From Rhizobiaceae bacterium (lineage in GTDB: Bacteria; Pseudomonadota; Alphaproteobacteria; Rhizobiales; Rhizobiaceae): DNA of 64,000 bases. Below, piece after piece: positions 52,802-61,563 of the stretch; within the stretch, counting starts at the first letter, position 1, and every line of letters begins with the position of its first letter. The stretch spans positions 258,877 through 322,876 of the forward strand of contig JARGOF010000002.1 in the NCBI GenBank assembly GCA_029212415.1, in the 5' to 3' direction. The notes beneath the pieces were generated by a model. It was not told the origin of the DNA. It saw only the letters and a list, made by a program, of their open reading frames with translations, and did not search any database. A program made the position numbers and the translations under genes.

Positions 52802-54346
52802 ATGACCGTGCCGGTCCTCGAACTGACGCGCCTGTCCAAGCGCTACGGAGAGGTGACCGCCGTCGCCGGGTTGAGTCTGAAACTCGAACCCGGCGAGGTT
52901 GTCGCGCTGCTGGGCGAGAACGGCGCAGGCAAGAGCACTGTGGTCAATATGATCACCGGCATGACCCGTCCCGATACGGGGCAAATCCACCTGCAGGGAA
53001 AAGAAGTACATCTGGATACCCCGCGTGATGCGCTCGACCGGGGTATCGGCGTGGTGCATCAGCATTATGCCCTGGTTGGAAATTTCACCGTTGCTGAGAC
53101 TTTGGCTTTGGGCCGTGCGGGACCAGGGGTGCTTGACCGAAAGGTGTTGCATGCCGACGTGCGCCGCGTGGCGGAACGGATCGGAATGCAGATGGACCCG
53201 GCAGCGCTGGTCGGCTCCCTGGATGTGGCAGGGCAGCAAAGGGTCGAGATACTCAAGGCGCTTTCGCGCAAGGTCAGTCTGCTGGTGCTGGACGAGCCTA
53301 CCGCCGTTTTAAGCCCCGAAGATGCCGCGCGCCTGTTTGATGTGGTCCGCGCGCTGCGCGCTGATGGTGTAGCGATCCTCATGGTGACGCACCGCCTAGC
53401 TGATGTTTTTGCGGTTTGCGACCGGGCGGCGGTCATGCATGCGGGCCATCTGGTCTGTGACCTTCCAGTGGCCAGTGCAACAAAACAAGGACTGATCTCT
53501 GCGATGATTTCAGGTAACACCGACATGGCGCAGCTACCGGGTCTGCCGGTGCAGGCGAATGTTCTGCCGGATCGACCGCCGACGCCGGTATCTGACACAC
53601 CGATCCGTGTCTCGGTGCGCAATCTTAAATTGCTCCGGGCCAACGGATCGCAGGCGGTGCAGGGGCTGGGCTTTGACATACGCGCTGGCGAGATCATGGC
53701 GCTGGCAGGGATCGATGGCAACGGCCAGTCAGAACTGGTGCAATGCCTCGCGGGGTTAAATCTGCCTGATGATGGTACGGCTGAGATCTGCGGCTGTCGT
53801 AGCGATGGACACTGGACACCGCGCCTGCTGCGCAATGCAGGCGTCGCCCATGTGCCCGACGACCGACGCCGCTACGGTATCATCTCGGATCTGTCGCTTA
53901 GCGCCAACATGATGCTCAGCCATTTCTTTTCTCCGCGCTATGGACGCACTGTGCTGGATCGGGCTCGGGCGCGTGATGACACGCGCCGCGCGATTGACGA
54001 ATATGACATTCGAACGACCGGACCGGATCAACCTATTGGTCGTCTGTCGGGGGGCAATCAACAAAAACTGGTGTTGGCGCGCGAGTTGCTTGCAGGGCCA
54101 AGGGTCATTCTCGCTGCGCATCCCTCGCGTGGGCTCGATATTCGCACGATTGGCGCAGTGCAGGACATCTTGCGCAGGCAACGCGATGCGGGTGCTGCCA
54201 TTCTGCTGGTATCGGCCGATCTCGATGAGATCCGGGCCCTGGCAGACCGCGTGGTGGTACTGGCCGCTGGAACCGCTTTCGGCCCTGTCGCCATGGCAGA
54301 CACTGATATGGCGCAGATCGGTGCCTGGATGGCGGGACACGCATGA
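52802..54346 (+). CDS. ABC transporter ATP-binding protein (two-domain, nucleoside/sugar type)
   Basis: A 514-residue ATPase with tandem ABC domains. Domain 1 has Walker A GENGAGKST and Walker B LLVLDEPTAVLSPEDAARLF, but a weak signature (LDVAGQQRVEIL). Domain 2 has a degenerate Walker A (GIDGNGQSELVQ), a good signature LSGGNQQKLVLARELLAGP and AAHPSRGLDI in place of DEPTRGLD. Such asymmetry is usual in this family. The ATG at 52802 is 43 bases after the BMP stop and has a poor ribosome site. It overlaps the permease by four bases. Confidence 0.92.
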   Translation: MTVPVLELTRLSKRYGEVTAVAGLSLKLEPGEVVALLGENGAGKSTVVNMITGMTRPDTGQIHLQGKEVHLDTPRDALDRGIGVVHQHYALVGNFTVAETLALGRAGPGVLDRKVLHADVRRVAERIGMQMDPAALVGSLDVAGQQRVEILKALSRKVSLLVLDEPTAVLSPEDAARLFDVVRALRADGVAILMVTHRLADVFAVCDRAAVMHAGHLVCDLPVASATKQGLISAMISGNTDMAQLPGLPVQANVLPDRPPTPVSDTPIRVSVRNLKLLRANGSQAVQGLGFDIRAGEIMALAGIDGNGQSELVQCLAGLNLPDDGTAEICGCRSDGHWTPRLLRNAGVAHVPDDRRRYGIISDLSLSANMMLSHFFSPRYGRTVLDRARARDDTRRAIDEYDIRTTGPDQPIGRLSGGNQQKLVLARELLAGPRVILAAHPSRGLDIRTIGAVQDILRRQRDAGAAILLVSADLDEIRALADRVVVLAAGTAFGPVAMADTDMAQIGAWMAGHA

Positions 54347-55380
54347 GGTCGAAGCTGTACATGCTTGTTCTGGATCGCGATAGCCGTGTGGCCCTCATGG
54401 CGCTCGCAGCCTGCGCCTTGCTGCTGCTTGGCCTGATTGCGCTGGCCGGAGAGTCGCCGCTGCGCGTTCTGGCGATCCTGATCGGCGATGGCTTTCTGAC
54501 ACGCGCCGGTCTGGCCGATGCACTTGTGCGCAGCATTCCGCTGACACTCACCGGGTTGGGTGTGGCGCTTTCCTTTCGGGCGGGGGTCTTCAATATCGGT
54601 GTCGACGGGCAACTGCTGATCGGCGCGGCGCTGGCAATGGCCTGTGCGCCGATTCTCGGCCCGTTGCCTTCCGCCCTGGCGCTGCCCCTGCTTTTGCTGG
54701 CCGGCACTTTGGGGGGCGCAATCTGGGGCGGTATCGCCGGGATTCTCAAGGCGCGGTTTGGCGCCAACGAAATCATTGCTACCATCATGCTCAATTACAT
54801 TGCGATCCAGATGGTCAGTTGGCTGATCCGCGGTCCGCTTCAGGAGCCGATGGGGATATTCCCGCGCTCGGAAAAGTTGACAGCATCGCTTCGGTTGCCG
54901 ATTCTTTTCGATGGCACGCGCTTGTCGGCCGGGCTGATCGTGGCGGCGCTGGCATGTGTGGCGGTCTGGTTTCTCGTGGCGCGCAGTCGCTACGGCTACG
55001 CGCTGACCGTAACGGGGAAGAATGCCGACGCTGCACGATATGGCGGTATTCAGCCTGCAGTGATCGCTTTTTCGGTCCTCTGCCTGAGTGGTGCATTGGC
55101 GGGGCTCGCCGGTATCGTTGAGGTTTCCGGCCTCCATGGTCGTTTGCAGGAGGGCTTCGCCGGAGGCATTGGCATTACCGCCATTGCCGTAGCCCTTTTG
55201 GCGCGCCTTTCTCCACTATGGGTGCCAGTGGCCGCCTTTGGCTTCGCCGGACTTTATGTTGGATCTGATGCCATTGCGCGCTTGACGGCGGTTCCTTTTC
55301 CTCTGGTCCATGTGATTGAAGGCACAATCGTGCTGGCTTTTCTCGTGCTCCAGATAATGCCGAAGGCGAAAGACCTATGA
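54343..55380 (+). CDS. ABC transporter permease (BMP-type importer)
   Basis: A 345-residue inner-membrane permease. LTGLGVALSFRAGVFNIGVDGQLLIGAALAMA is the classical motif of nucleoside/BMP-linked permeases, and FGANEIIATIMLNYIAIQMVSWL is the coupling-helix region. It pairs with the following permease to form the channel. Coupled to the ATPase gene by ATGA. Confidence 0.93.
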   Translation: MRSKLYMLVLDRDSRVALMALAACALLLLGLIALAGESPLRVLAILIGDGFLTRAGLADALVRSIPLTLTGLGVALSFRAGVFNIGVDGQLLIGAALAMACAPILGPLPSALALPLLLLAGTLGGAIWGGIAGILKARFGANEIIATIMLNYIAIQMVSWLIRGPLQEPMGIFPRSEKLTASLRLPILFDGTRLSAGLIVAALACVAVWFLVARSRYGYALTVTGKNADAARYGGIQPAVIAFSVLCLSGALAGLAGIVEVSGLHGRLQEGFAGGIGITAIAVALLARLSPLWVPVAAFGFAGLYVGSDAIARLTAVPFPLVHVIEGTIVLAFLVLQIMPKAKDL

Positions 55381-55396
55381 GCCGAAAGAGCCGATC

Positions 55397-56317
55397 ATGG
55401 ACCTGATGTTATTGACCGGATTGCTGGCCAGTGGAGTGCGCTTTGCCATGCCACTGCTTTTCGCGGCTCTGGGCGAGACGGTGGGACAGAAGTCAGGTGT
55501 CCTGAACGTTGGTTTGGAGGGCATCATGCTGGTTGGGGCCTTCCTGGCCGTCGCCTTTTCCGTCGCCACGGGTAGCCCTTGGGGCGGGCTTTTGGCCGCA
55601 ACTCTGGGCGGCGCAGCAATGGGCCTGCTGCACGGGTTCTTCGCGGTGCGACTCAAGGTCGATCAGATTGTTTCGGGACTTGCTTTGATTCTTTTGGGCC
55701 TCGGGCTGTCGGGCTTTGGATATCGCCTGATCTTTGCCGGCCACCAGTCGATACGTGTGCCCGGTTTCGAACGGCTCGATCTGGGGCCGCTTTCTGACCT
55801 GCCGGTCTTGGGCCCCCTGCTGTTTTCGCATCATCTGCTGGCCTATGTCGGAATTTTCATGGCGGTTGGTTTGTGGTGGATCCTTACGCGAACCGGGCTG
55901 GGGCTTACCATTCGCGCAGTGGGCGAGAATCCCAAGGCCGCCGACAGTGTCGGCATCGACGTTGACAAGGTTCGGATGCGTTGCGCGGCATTTGGTGGTG
56001 CCATGGCTGGTATCGGCGGCGCCTATCTGTCCACCGCTCAACTGGCCGGATTTGTCGAGGACATGGTCGCCGGACGCGGCTTTATTGCCATAGCTTGTGT
56101 GGTTTTCGCGCGGTGGAATCCGCTGGGTGTATTGGCGGTGGCGTTGATCTTCGGGATCGCGGATGCCGGTCAGATCCGCCTGCAGCCGTTTTTTCCGCAG
56201 ATCCCCTACCAGTTCTTCATCATCCTGCCCTACGTGCTGGCGCTTGTGGCGCTCGCCGGATCGGCAAAGTCGGCAAGCCTGCCGGCGGCATTGGCGCAAC
56301 CCTACCGCAAGGCTTGA
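55397..56317 (+). CDS. ABC transporter permease (BMP-type importer), second subunit
   Basis: A 306-residue permease. GVRFAMPLLFAALGETVGQKSGVLNVGLEGIMLVGAFLAVAFS and FAVRLKVDQIVSGLALILLGLGLSGFGYRLIF are diagnostic of the second permease of nucleoside-type importers. AAAGAG precedes the ATG 16 bases after the first permease. It completes the transporter. Confidence 0.93.
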   Translation: MDLMLLTGLLASGVRFAMPLLFAALGETVGQKSGVLNVGLEGIMLVGAFLAVAFSVATGSPWGGLLAATLGGAAMGLLHGFFAVRLKVDQIVSGLALILLGLGLSGFGYRLIFAGHQSIRVPGFERLDLGPLSDLPVLGPLLFSHHLLAYVGIFMAVGLWWILTRTGLGLTIRAVGENPKAADSVGIDVDKVRMRCAAFGGAMAGIGGAYLSTAQLAGFVEDMVAGRGFIAIACVVFARWNPLGVLAVALIFGIADAGQIRLQPFFPQIPYQFFIILPYVLALVALAGSAKSASLPAALAQPYRKA

Positions 56318-56357
56318 TAATTGCCGCTACTGCGATGCATTTGTGAAACGCCCAAAT

Positions 56358-56392
56358 TTTCAAATACCGAAAAATATATAAACAATTTGAAA
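56358..56392. promoter_or_regulatory. Inverted repeat upstream of the enoyl-CoA hydratase
   Basis: The arms TTTCAAAT (56358-56365) and ATTTGAAA (56385-56392) are perfect complements around a 19-base AT-rich centre. It is the only AT-rich stretch in this part and probably marks a second, internally regulated promoter. Confidence 0.5.
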
Positions 56393-56435
56393 GTTGCCCT
56401 CTGTCTCTGCTAGATTGCCCGAAGGAGAAAATGTG

Positions 56436-57248
56436 ATGAAGATGACCGACATTGAGGTTTCCGAAAAAGGCACGACAGGCTGGATCACGATCCGGCGCGA
56501 GGATCGGCTCAATGCGCTGCGCATGACCGTGTCGGACCGCGAAATTGTCACCGCCTTGCGTGATTTCTCGGACCGGAGCGATATTCGCGCCATCGTCATC
56601 ACCGGTGCCGGTGAGCGAGCCTTCTGTACCGGCTGGGACATGGAAGACATCGGTGAGTCGAACCTGACCGATCTGGAAAATATGGTACGCCGCAATAGCG
56701 AGTTGTTCGATGCGGTCTGGCGCCAGCGCCAGCCGGTGATTGCCGCCGTCAATGGCCATGCCGTGGCCACCGGTGCCGCACTGGCAATGGCGTGCGATCT
56801 GGTCATCGCATCAGACACGGCGCGTCTGGCCGAACCCGAGATCCGTCACGGCGCGCTTTCGCCTTTTCTGATTTTGCCGTTCCTGACACATGCCCGGGCT
56901 GTGCATGAATTCTATCTGACCGGCGATGCCATCGACGCGGACGAAATGTTGCGCCTCGGATTGGTAAACAGGGTTGTCCCGCAGGCCGACCTGCTTGCCG
57001 AGGCCCAGGCCATGGCTGAACGTTTGGCGCTGGTTCCGCGAGAAGCGCTTGAGCTGAAAAAACGTAGCCTCAAGGCGGCTTATGACGCCATGGGACTGCG
57101 TTCCGCGACCGAACGCCATACCCTTGCCGACACGATCATGATCGGCGCTGATCTGCCGTGGAAGCGGGCGCTTGACACCGCGATGCGCGACGGCGGTATG
57201 CGGGCATTTCTTGATGCCCGCGATGGTCCCTTCAAGAGGCGTTCGTAA
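56436..57248 (+). CDS. Enoyl-CoA hydratase/isomerase family protein
   Basis: A 270-residue crotonase-fold enzyme. The oxyanion-hole segments are AIVITGAGERAFCTGWDMEDIG and AAVNGHAVATGAALAMACDLVIASDTARLAEPEIRHGALSPFLILPFL. One of the two usual catalytic glutamates is at EPEIRHG. Substrate type cannot be assigned. GGAG supports ATG 56436. It directly precedes a CoA ligase, so it probably acts on that ligase's product. Confidence 0.9.
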   Translation: MKMTDIEVSEKGTTGWITIRREDRLNALRMTVSDREIVTALRDFSDRSDIRAIVITGAGERAFCTGWDMEDIGESNLTDLENMVRRNSELFDAVWRQRQPVIAAVNGHAVATGAALAMACDLVIASDTARLAEPEIRHGALSPFLILPFLTHARAVHEFYLTGDAIDADEMLRLGLVNRVVPQADLLAEAQAMAERLALVPREALELKKRSLKAAYDAMGLRSATERHTLADTIMIGADLPWKRALDTAMRDGGMRAFLDARDGPFKRRS

Positions 57249-58754
57249 ATGGCGCCCCAGGCAATGAGCGTCAGCGCGGTTCTTGCCAGGCGCGCAGCCA
57301 TGAGCGGAACCGGTCGTGCGGTGATTGCCGACGACGGAATTTGCGATTTTGCCGGGCTCGAAGCAGGGGCGGCACGAATGGCTGGCGCATTTGCTGATTT
57401 GGGGGTCGAACCGGGAGATCGGGTGGGGCTGTTGCTGCCCGCCGGTCTGGGTTTTGCGCAGGCGTTTTTCGCCCTGGCGCGGCTGGGGGCCATTGCCTGC
57501 CCGCTTAATACCCGGTTGGGCGCCGGCGAATTGGCAGATATTGTCACGCTTTCCGGGCTGCAGCTGTTGTTGCATCATGACCAGTTCGCCACCATAGCCG
57601 ACGCCGTGCTTGTGGCCTGTCCCGATGTTCAAAGGCAGGAGTTCGACGCCTTCAATCGTCTGGCTCACCAGGCGCATGTGGCTCCACATCATATTTGTCA
57701 GCCAACGGACCCGGTCCTGCTGGTATTCACATCAGGCACCACGGGCAGACCCAAGGGCGTTGTGATTACCCACGATCAGATGCTGTGGTCATCATTGACG
57801 ATGGTACCAACACTGGACATGCGCCCGGGCGATGTCCACTTGCTGCCGGTGCCCCTGTTTCACGTCGGGGGCCTGTCGTTTCTTCTGCATTGCGTGCATC
57901 TGGGCATGGTGCTGGCGATTCCCCCGCGCTGGGAATCGGAAGCCGTACTGACGCTTATCGAGCGTGAGCAGGTGGCGCATTTCTTTGCGGTGCCGCTGAT
58001 GCTGGCAGATTTGCTGGATGCGCCGGGTTTCGCTGCTGGGCGACTGCAATCCGTTCGTTGGGTCATGGGTGGCGGCGCTCCTGTTCCAGTCGCTCTGATC
58101 CGTCGATTCGCTGATCTGGGAATTCCCCTGCTTCAGACGATGGGGGCAACTGAAACCTGTGGTCCGGGCGTCGTGGTGGATGCAGCAAATGCTTTGCGAA
58201 AGGCCGGTAGCGTCGGGCGTGGTTTTTTCCATACTGAATTGAGATTGCGCGACGAAACCGGCAACGAACCCGCAACCGGCGCACCCGGCGAAATCCAGTT
58301 GCGCGCACGTCACATCGCCAGCGGCTACTGGAATGACCCTGAGGCGACGGCACAGTCTTTCATGCCTGACGGCTGGTTTTGTACCGGCGATATCGGTCTG
58401 ATGGACGACGAAGGTTTTGTCACGCTGGTGGATCGGGCGCGCAACAAGATCATAACCGGCGGCGAGAACGTCTACCCTGCCGAGGTTGAGCGCTGTCTTG
58501 CTGATCTGCCGGGCGTTGCGGATCTCGCCGTGATCGGGCTACCCGATCCGCGATGGGGAGAGGTCGTGGTCGCCGTGATCGTGGCCGACGGACCGCCGCC
58601 TGCACTGGAGACCATCAAGGCTGCCTGCAATGGCCGGCTTGCAGGCTACAAGCACCCGCGCAGACTTGTCCTGCGCGCCGCGCTGCCGCGCAATGCAACC
58701 GGCAAACTGCTGCGGATGCAGTTGCGCGACGACGTTGAACGGAACGGGGGCTGA
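57249..58754 (+). CDS. AMP-dependent acyl-CoA synthetase
   Basis: A 501-residue ligase with P-loop LLVFTSGTTGRPKGVVITHDQ, TMGATETCGPGVVVDAAN, GWFCTGDIGLMDDEGFVTLVDRARNKIITGGENVYPAEVE and catalytic lysine in LPRNATGKLLRMQLRDD. It begins at the base after the hydratase stop, so the two are co-translated. It likely makes the CoA thioester for ring or chain degradation in this operon. Confidence 0.9.
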   Translation: MAPQAMSVSAVLARRAAMSGTGRAVIADDGICDFAGLEAGAARMAGAFADLGVEPGDRVGLLLPAGLGFAQAFFALARLGAIACPLNTRLGAGELADIVTLSGLQLLLHHDQFATIADAVLVACPDVQRQEFDAFNRLAHQAHVAPHHICQPTDPVLLVFTSGTTGRPKGVVITHDQMLWSSLTMVPTLDMRPGDVHLLPVPLFHVGGLSFLLHCVHLGMVLAIPPRWESEAVLTLIEREQVAHFFAVPLMLADLLDAPGFAAGRLQSVRWVMGGGAPVPVALIRRFADLGIPLLQTMGATETCGPGVVVDAANALRKAGSVGRGFFHTELRLRDETGNEPATGAPGEIQLRARHIASGYWNDPEATAQSFMPDGWFCTGDIGLMDDEGFVTLVDRARNKIITGGENVYPAEVERCLADLPGVADLAVIGLPDPRWGEVVVAVIVADGPPPALETIKAACNGRLAGYKHPRRLVLRAALPRNATGKLLRMQLRDDVERNGG

Positions 58755-58783
58755 CGGATGGCCTCGCAGTCGCACAGCCCCCG
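58745..58783. terminator. GC-rich hairpin between convergent genes
   Basis: Nine-base perfect arms (58745-58753 and 58775-58783) with a 21-base loop at the end of the ligase gene, facing the M20 gene. No T tract, so termination is possible but not certain. Confidence 0.4.
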
Positions 58784-58784
58784 A

Positions 58785-59993
58785 TCAGGTCTGAGTGGTT
58801 GCTCTGCGAAACGCGGTTTTCATATCATTTTGCAGGTCCGCGTCACACATGATGTCGATTGCGGTCATCGCCATCGCCTTGGCTGCATCGAGCATTGCCG
58901 TCATCGCCGCATCATCTGCACAATGCTGGGCGAATTGCGGTGTGTGAAAGGCTGTACCGCGCGGCACTGTCGCCATCATCGGATGAATCGCCGGGATGAG
59001 ATGGCTGACATTCCCGAAATCGGTACTTGCCACGTTGCTTCCCGACAGATCCTCAACGGCTTCAAATTCGCGGCCAAGCCCTTCGGCATTGGTGCGGAAA
59101 CAATCGGCAAGAGGGGTATTGGAAATCAACTCGTGATATTGCACGGGATCGTCAACGATCTCGACCTGCGCACCGGCGGCCATGGCGCCGGCCAGAAGGC
59201 AATCCTTGACACGGATCTTGAGCGCTTCCAGCGCCTCGCGGCTGGGCGCGCGCAGTCCGAAGGCGCCGACGGCGCGGTCAGGTATGATATTGGTCGCGGT
59301 GCCGCCCTCGCGGATGATCGCATGGACCCGGTGATCGCCGGGCACCTGCTGGCGCAGGGCTGCGATGGCATTATAGGCGGTAACAAGCCCGTCCAGCGCA
59401 TTGATTCCTGCCTCGGGCGTGGCGGCGGCATGCGCGGAACGGCCATGGAATGTGGCCGTCATCCACGCAGCGGCGATAAGCGGAAAGCGCGACAGGTTGC
59501 GATCAGCAGGATGTACCATCATGGCGCAATCCAGCCCGTCGAATGCACCCTCGCGGGCCATGAACACCTTGCCACCACCGCCTTCTTCAGCCGGGGTGCC
59601 GAGCAGACGAATACGGCCGGGCAGATCATCGCCAAGATCAGCCAGCCCCAACGCCGCGCCAAGTGCGGATGTACCGATAACATTGTGCCCACAGGCATGG
59701 CCCAGCCCCGGCAGCGCGTCGTATTCCGCCACGATGCCCAGAACAGGGCCGGTCGTGCCGAACTCGGCCGCAAAAGCCGTATCGAGTCCGTAGGCCGGAA
59801 GCGTTACCTCCAGCCCCGCTTGGCGCAGGCGGTCAGCCAGCGCTGCGGCAGAGCGTACCTCTTCGAAGGCAATTTCGGGATGCGCGTGCAGGTCGAGTGC
59901 ACATTCGATCAACGCGGCAGCGCGGGTATCGATGGCCTGGCAGACACGTACCTTGAGGTCTTTGGCCCGGTTGGACCGCTTGGGATTAGACAT
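58785..59993 (-). CDS. M20 family amidohydrolase (M20D, AbgB-like)
   Basis: A 402-residue metal-dependent amidohydrolase. Metal-binding and catalytic motifs are DLHAHPEIAFEE, AEYDALPGLGHACGHNVIG and GTPAEEGGGGK; a dimerisation domain follows (FHGRSAHAAATPEAGINALDGLV). AGLEVTLPAYGLDTAF and TNIIPDRAVGAFGLR match the p-aminobenzoyl-glutamate hydrolase-like branch, which splits amide bonds. GGAGAGA precedes ATG 59993. It is the only minus-strand gene in the 45-64 kb block and is divergent from marR. Confidence 0.9.
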   Translation of the reverse strand: MSNPKRSNRAKDLKVRVCQAIDTRAAALIECALDLHAHPEIAFEEVRSAAALADRLRQAGLEVTLPAYGLDTAFAAEFGTTGPVLGIVAEYDALPGLGHACGHNVIGTSALGAALGLADLGDDLPGRIRLLGTPAEEGGGGKVFMAREGAFDGLDCAMMVHPADRNLSRFPLIAAAWMTATFHGRSAHAAATPEAGINALDGLVTAYNAIAALRQQVPGDHRVHAIIREGGTATNIIPDRAVGAFGLRAPSREALEALKIRVKDCLLAGAMAAGAQVEIVDDPVQYHELISNTPLADCFRTNAEGLGREFEAVEDLSGSNVASTDFGNVSHLIPAIHPMMATVPRGTAFHTPQFAQHCADDAAMTAMLDAAKAMAMTAIDIMCDADLQNDMKTAFRRATTQT

Positions 59994-60045
59994 TCTCTCT
60001 CCGATCTGAACGTTGGCCAATCATACCGCTTGACTCCGGGGAAGT

Positions 60046-60079
60046 TTATGTGCAGATTTTATTATGTGCAAAATGCATA
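60046..60079. promoter_or_regulatory. Repeated TTATGTGCA motif, candidate MarR operator
   Basis: Two direct copies of TTATGTGCA (60046-60054 and 60062-60070) spaced 16 bases apart, the second followed by the inverted half TGCATAA (60073-60079). The repeats sit in the gap between the divergent M20 and MarR genes. Confidence 0.5.
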
Positions 60080-60159
60080 AATGTAAAGTCCCACATAAAT
60101 TCCGGCGCGTCACGACAGGCGCACTGCAGCGAATTTTGGCAGGGAAGGAACGCACAAGA

Positions 60160-60654
60160 ATGGTACATCGACCGCATCTTTACACCTATGTATCCTATCG
60201 GCTTGAGCTTGTTTCGCGCGCCGCACGCAGTGCCGCCGATACGGTCTACCGGCGCGAATGCGGCTTCGACATCCGCCAGTTGCGGGTCATGCGCATCGTG
60301 GAAGAAACTCCTGATACGACGGTTTCCGAAGTGGTTGAGGCGACGCTTTATGAGCGCACGCTGGTGTCGCGGCTTGTTGGCGAATTGGCAAAAGCAGGGA
60401 TGCTGACACGGCGCATCTGTGATGTGGATGCGCGCCAGACGCGTCTTTCCCTGACCGACGCAGGGCTGGTCGTGGTGGAGCGTGCAAATCGCATTGGCGA
60501 CACGATGAACGAAGATCTGCTGTCTGTGCTCGACCCTGAAGAACGAGTCATTTTCGATGCCTGTCTGGAAAAGCTGACCAAATGGTGGCCGGATTTGGAT
60601 TCCCTGGCTGGTGAAGCAAAGGAAGAACCCAGCAAGACAGGAGGTGCTAAATGA
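60160..60654 (+). CDS. MarR family transcriptional regulator
   Basis: A 164-residue winged-helix regulator: [69 protein letters not shown] covers the recognition helix and the wing. AAGGAA supports ATG 60160; the frame is open upstream to 60064, overlapping the proposed operator. It is coupled to the CobW gene by an ATGA overlap, so the same promoter drives both. Confidence 0.88.
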   Translation: MVHRPHLYTYVSYRLELVSRAARSAADTVYRRECGFDIRQLRVMRIVEETPDTTVSEVVEATLYERTLVSRLVGELAKAGMLTRRICDVDARQTRLSLTDAGLVVVERANRIGDTMNEDLLSVLDPEERVIFDACLEKLTKWWPDLDSLAGEAKEEPSKTGGAK

Positions 60655-61547
60655 TTCCCCTCAGCCTGCTGACTGGTTTTCTCGGTGCCGGCAAGACGAC
60701 GCTGCTCAACCGGGTTTTGTCTGAAAGTCACGGCAGCAGGATGGCTGTGATTGTCAATGAATTTGGTGAGATAGGAATCGACGGCGCTCTCGTAAAGGGC
60801 GCGCAGGGTGGTGTGGTGGAGCTGGCGAACGGCTGTTTGTGCTGTGCGACGCGCGGGCAATTGCTGGTGGCTATCCATAAGGTTCTTCAGGCCGATCCCG
60901 CCCCGGACGCCATCCTGGTTGAGACCAGTGGACTGGCCGATCCCTTTCCTGTCCTTTCGGAGTTGGCCCATTCCAGCCTGGTCGAGGCGGTGCAGGTCGA
61001 CGGTGTAATAACAGTGGTCGATGCCGAGAATTTCGACCGCAATCTTGACAGTGCCGAGGCGGCTTTCCAGCAGATCACTGCAGCAGACATATTGCTTGTC
61101 AACAAGACGGATCTGGTTGGGCCGGACATACCCGGTCTGATCGAGCGCGGCATCCGCACGCTCAATCCTTCGGCCCGCGTCCTGGCCTGCGTCGCAGGCG
61201 ATGTGCCCCTTTCCGTTCTGATCGGAACACGCGCGGGCGCCAAGCCGATACCTGCGCAAACCGCCCACGGCCACGACGGTTTCGAGAGCACGGTCCTAGA
61301 TGCCGACAACCCGCTTGACCCGGAACTGCTCAAGAAGTGGCTGAGTGCGCTGCCCGGTGACGTCTTTCGCACCAAGGGTTTTATCCGCTCGTCACCCGAC
61401 CGAAGCCGACTGACGGTCAGTGCGGTGGGAACACGTTATTGGCTTTGTCCGGCGGTCTCGTCAGATGCCGTTGATCGCCTCGTGGTGATCGGTCGAAACC
61501 TCAATCGGGCTGAGCTTCAAGCCGGCCTTGACGCCTGTCGCGCCTGA
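60651..61547 (+). CDS. CobW/G3E family GTPase (metallochaperone-like)
   Basis: A 298-residue GTPase. Walker [10 protein letters not shown] (residues 9-17), the metal-binding GCLCC (61-65), ETSGLADP and NKTD are all present, and a CobW_C domain follows. The family delivers metals such as zinc to target enzymes. Lying between marR and an amidohydrolase, it probably metallates one of the amidohydrolases of this locus. Confidence 0.9.
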   Translation: MIPLSLLTGFLGAGKTTLLNRVLSESHGSRMAVIVNEFGEIGIDGALVKGAQGGVVELANGCLCCATRGQLLVAIHKVLQADPAPDAILVETSGLADPFPVLSELAHSSLVEAVQVDGVITVVDAENFDRNLDSAEAAFQQITAADILLVNKTDLVGPDIPGLIERGIRTLNPSARVLACVAGDVPLSVLIGTRAGAKPIPAQTAHGHDGFESTVLDADNPLDPELLKKWLSALPGDVFRTKGFIRSSPDRSRLTVSAVGTRYWLCPAVSSDAVDRLVVIGRNLNRAELQAGLDACRA

Positions 61548-61563
61548 CCTGAAAGGAAATGGA

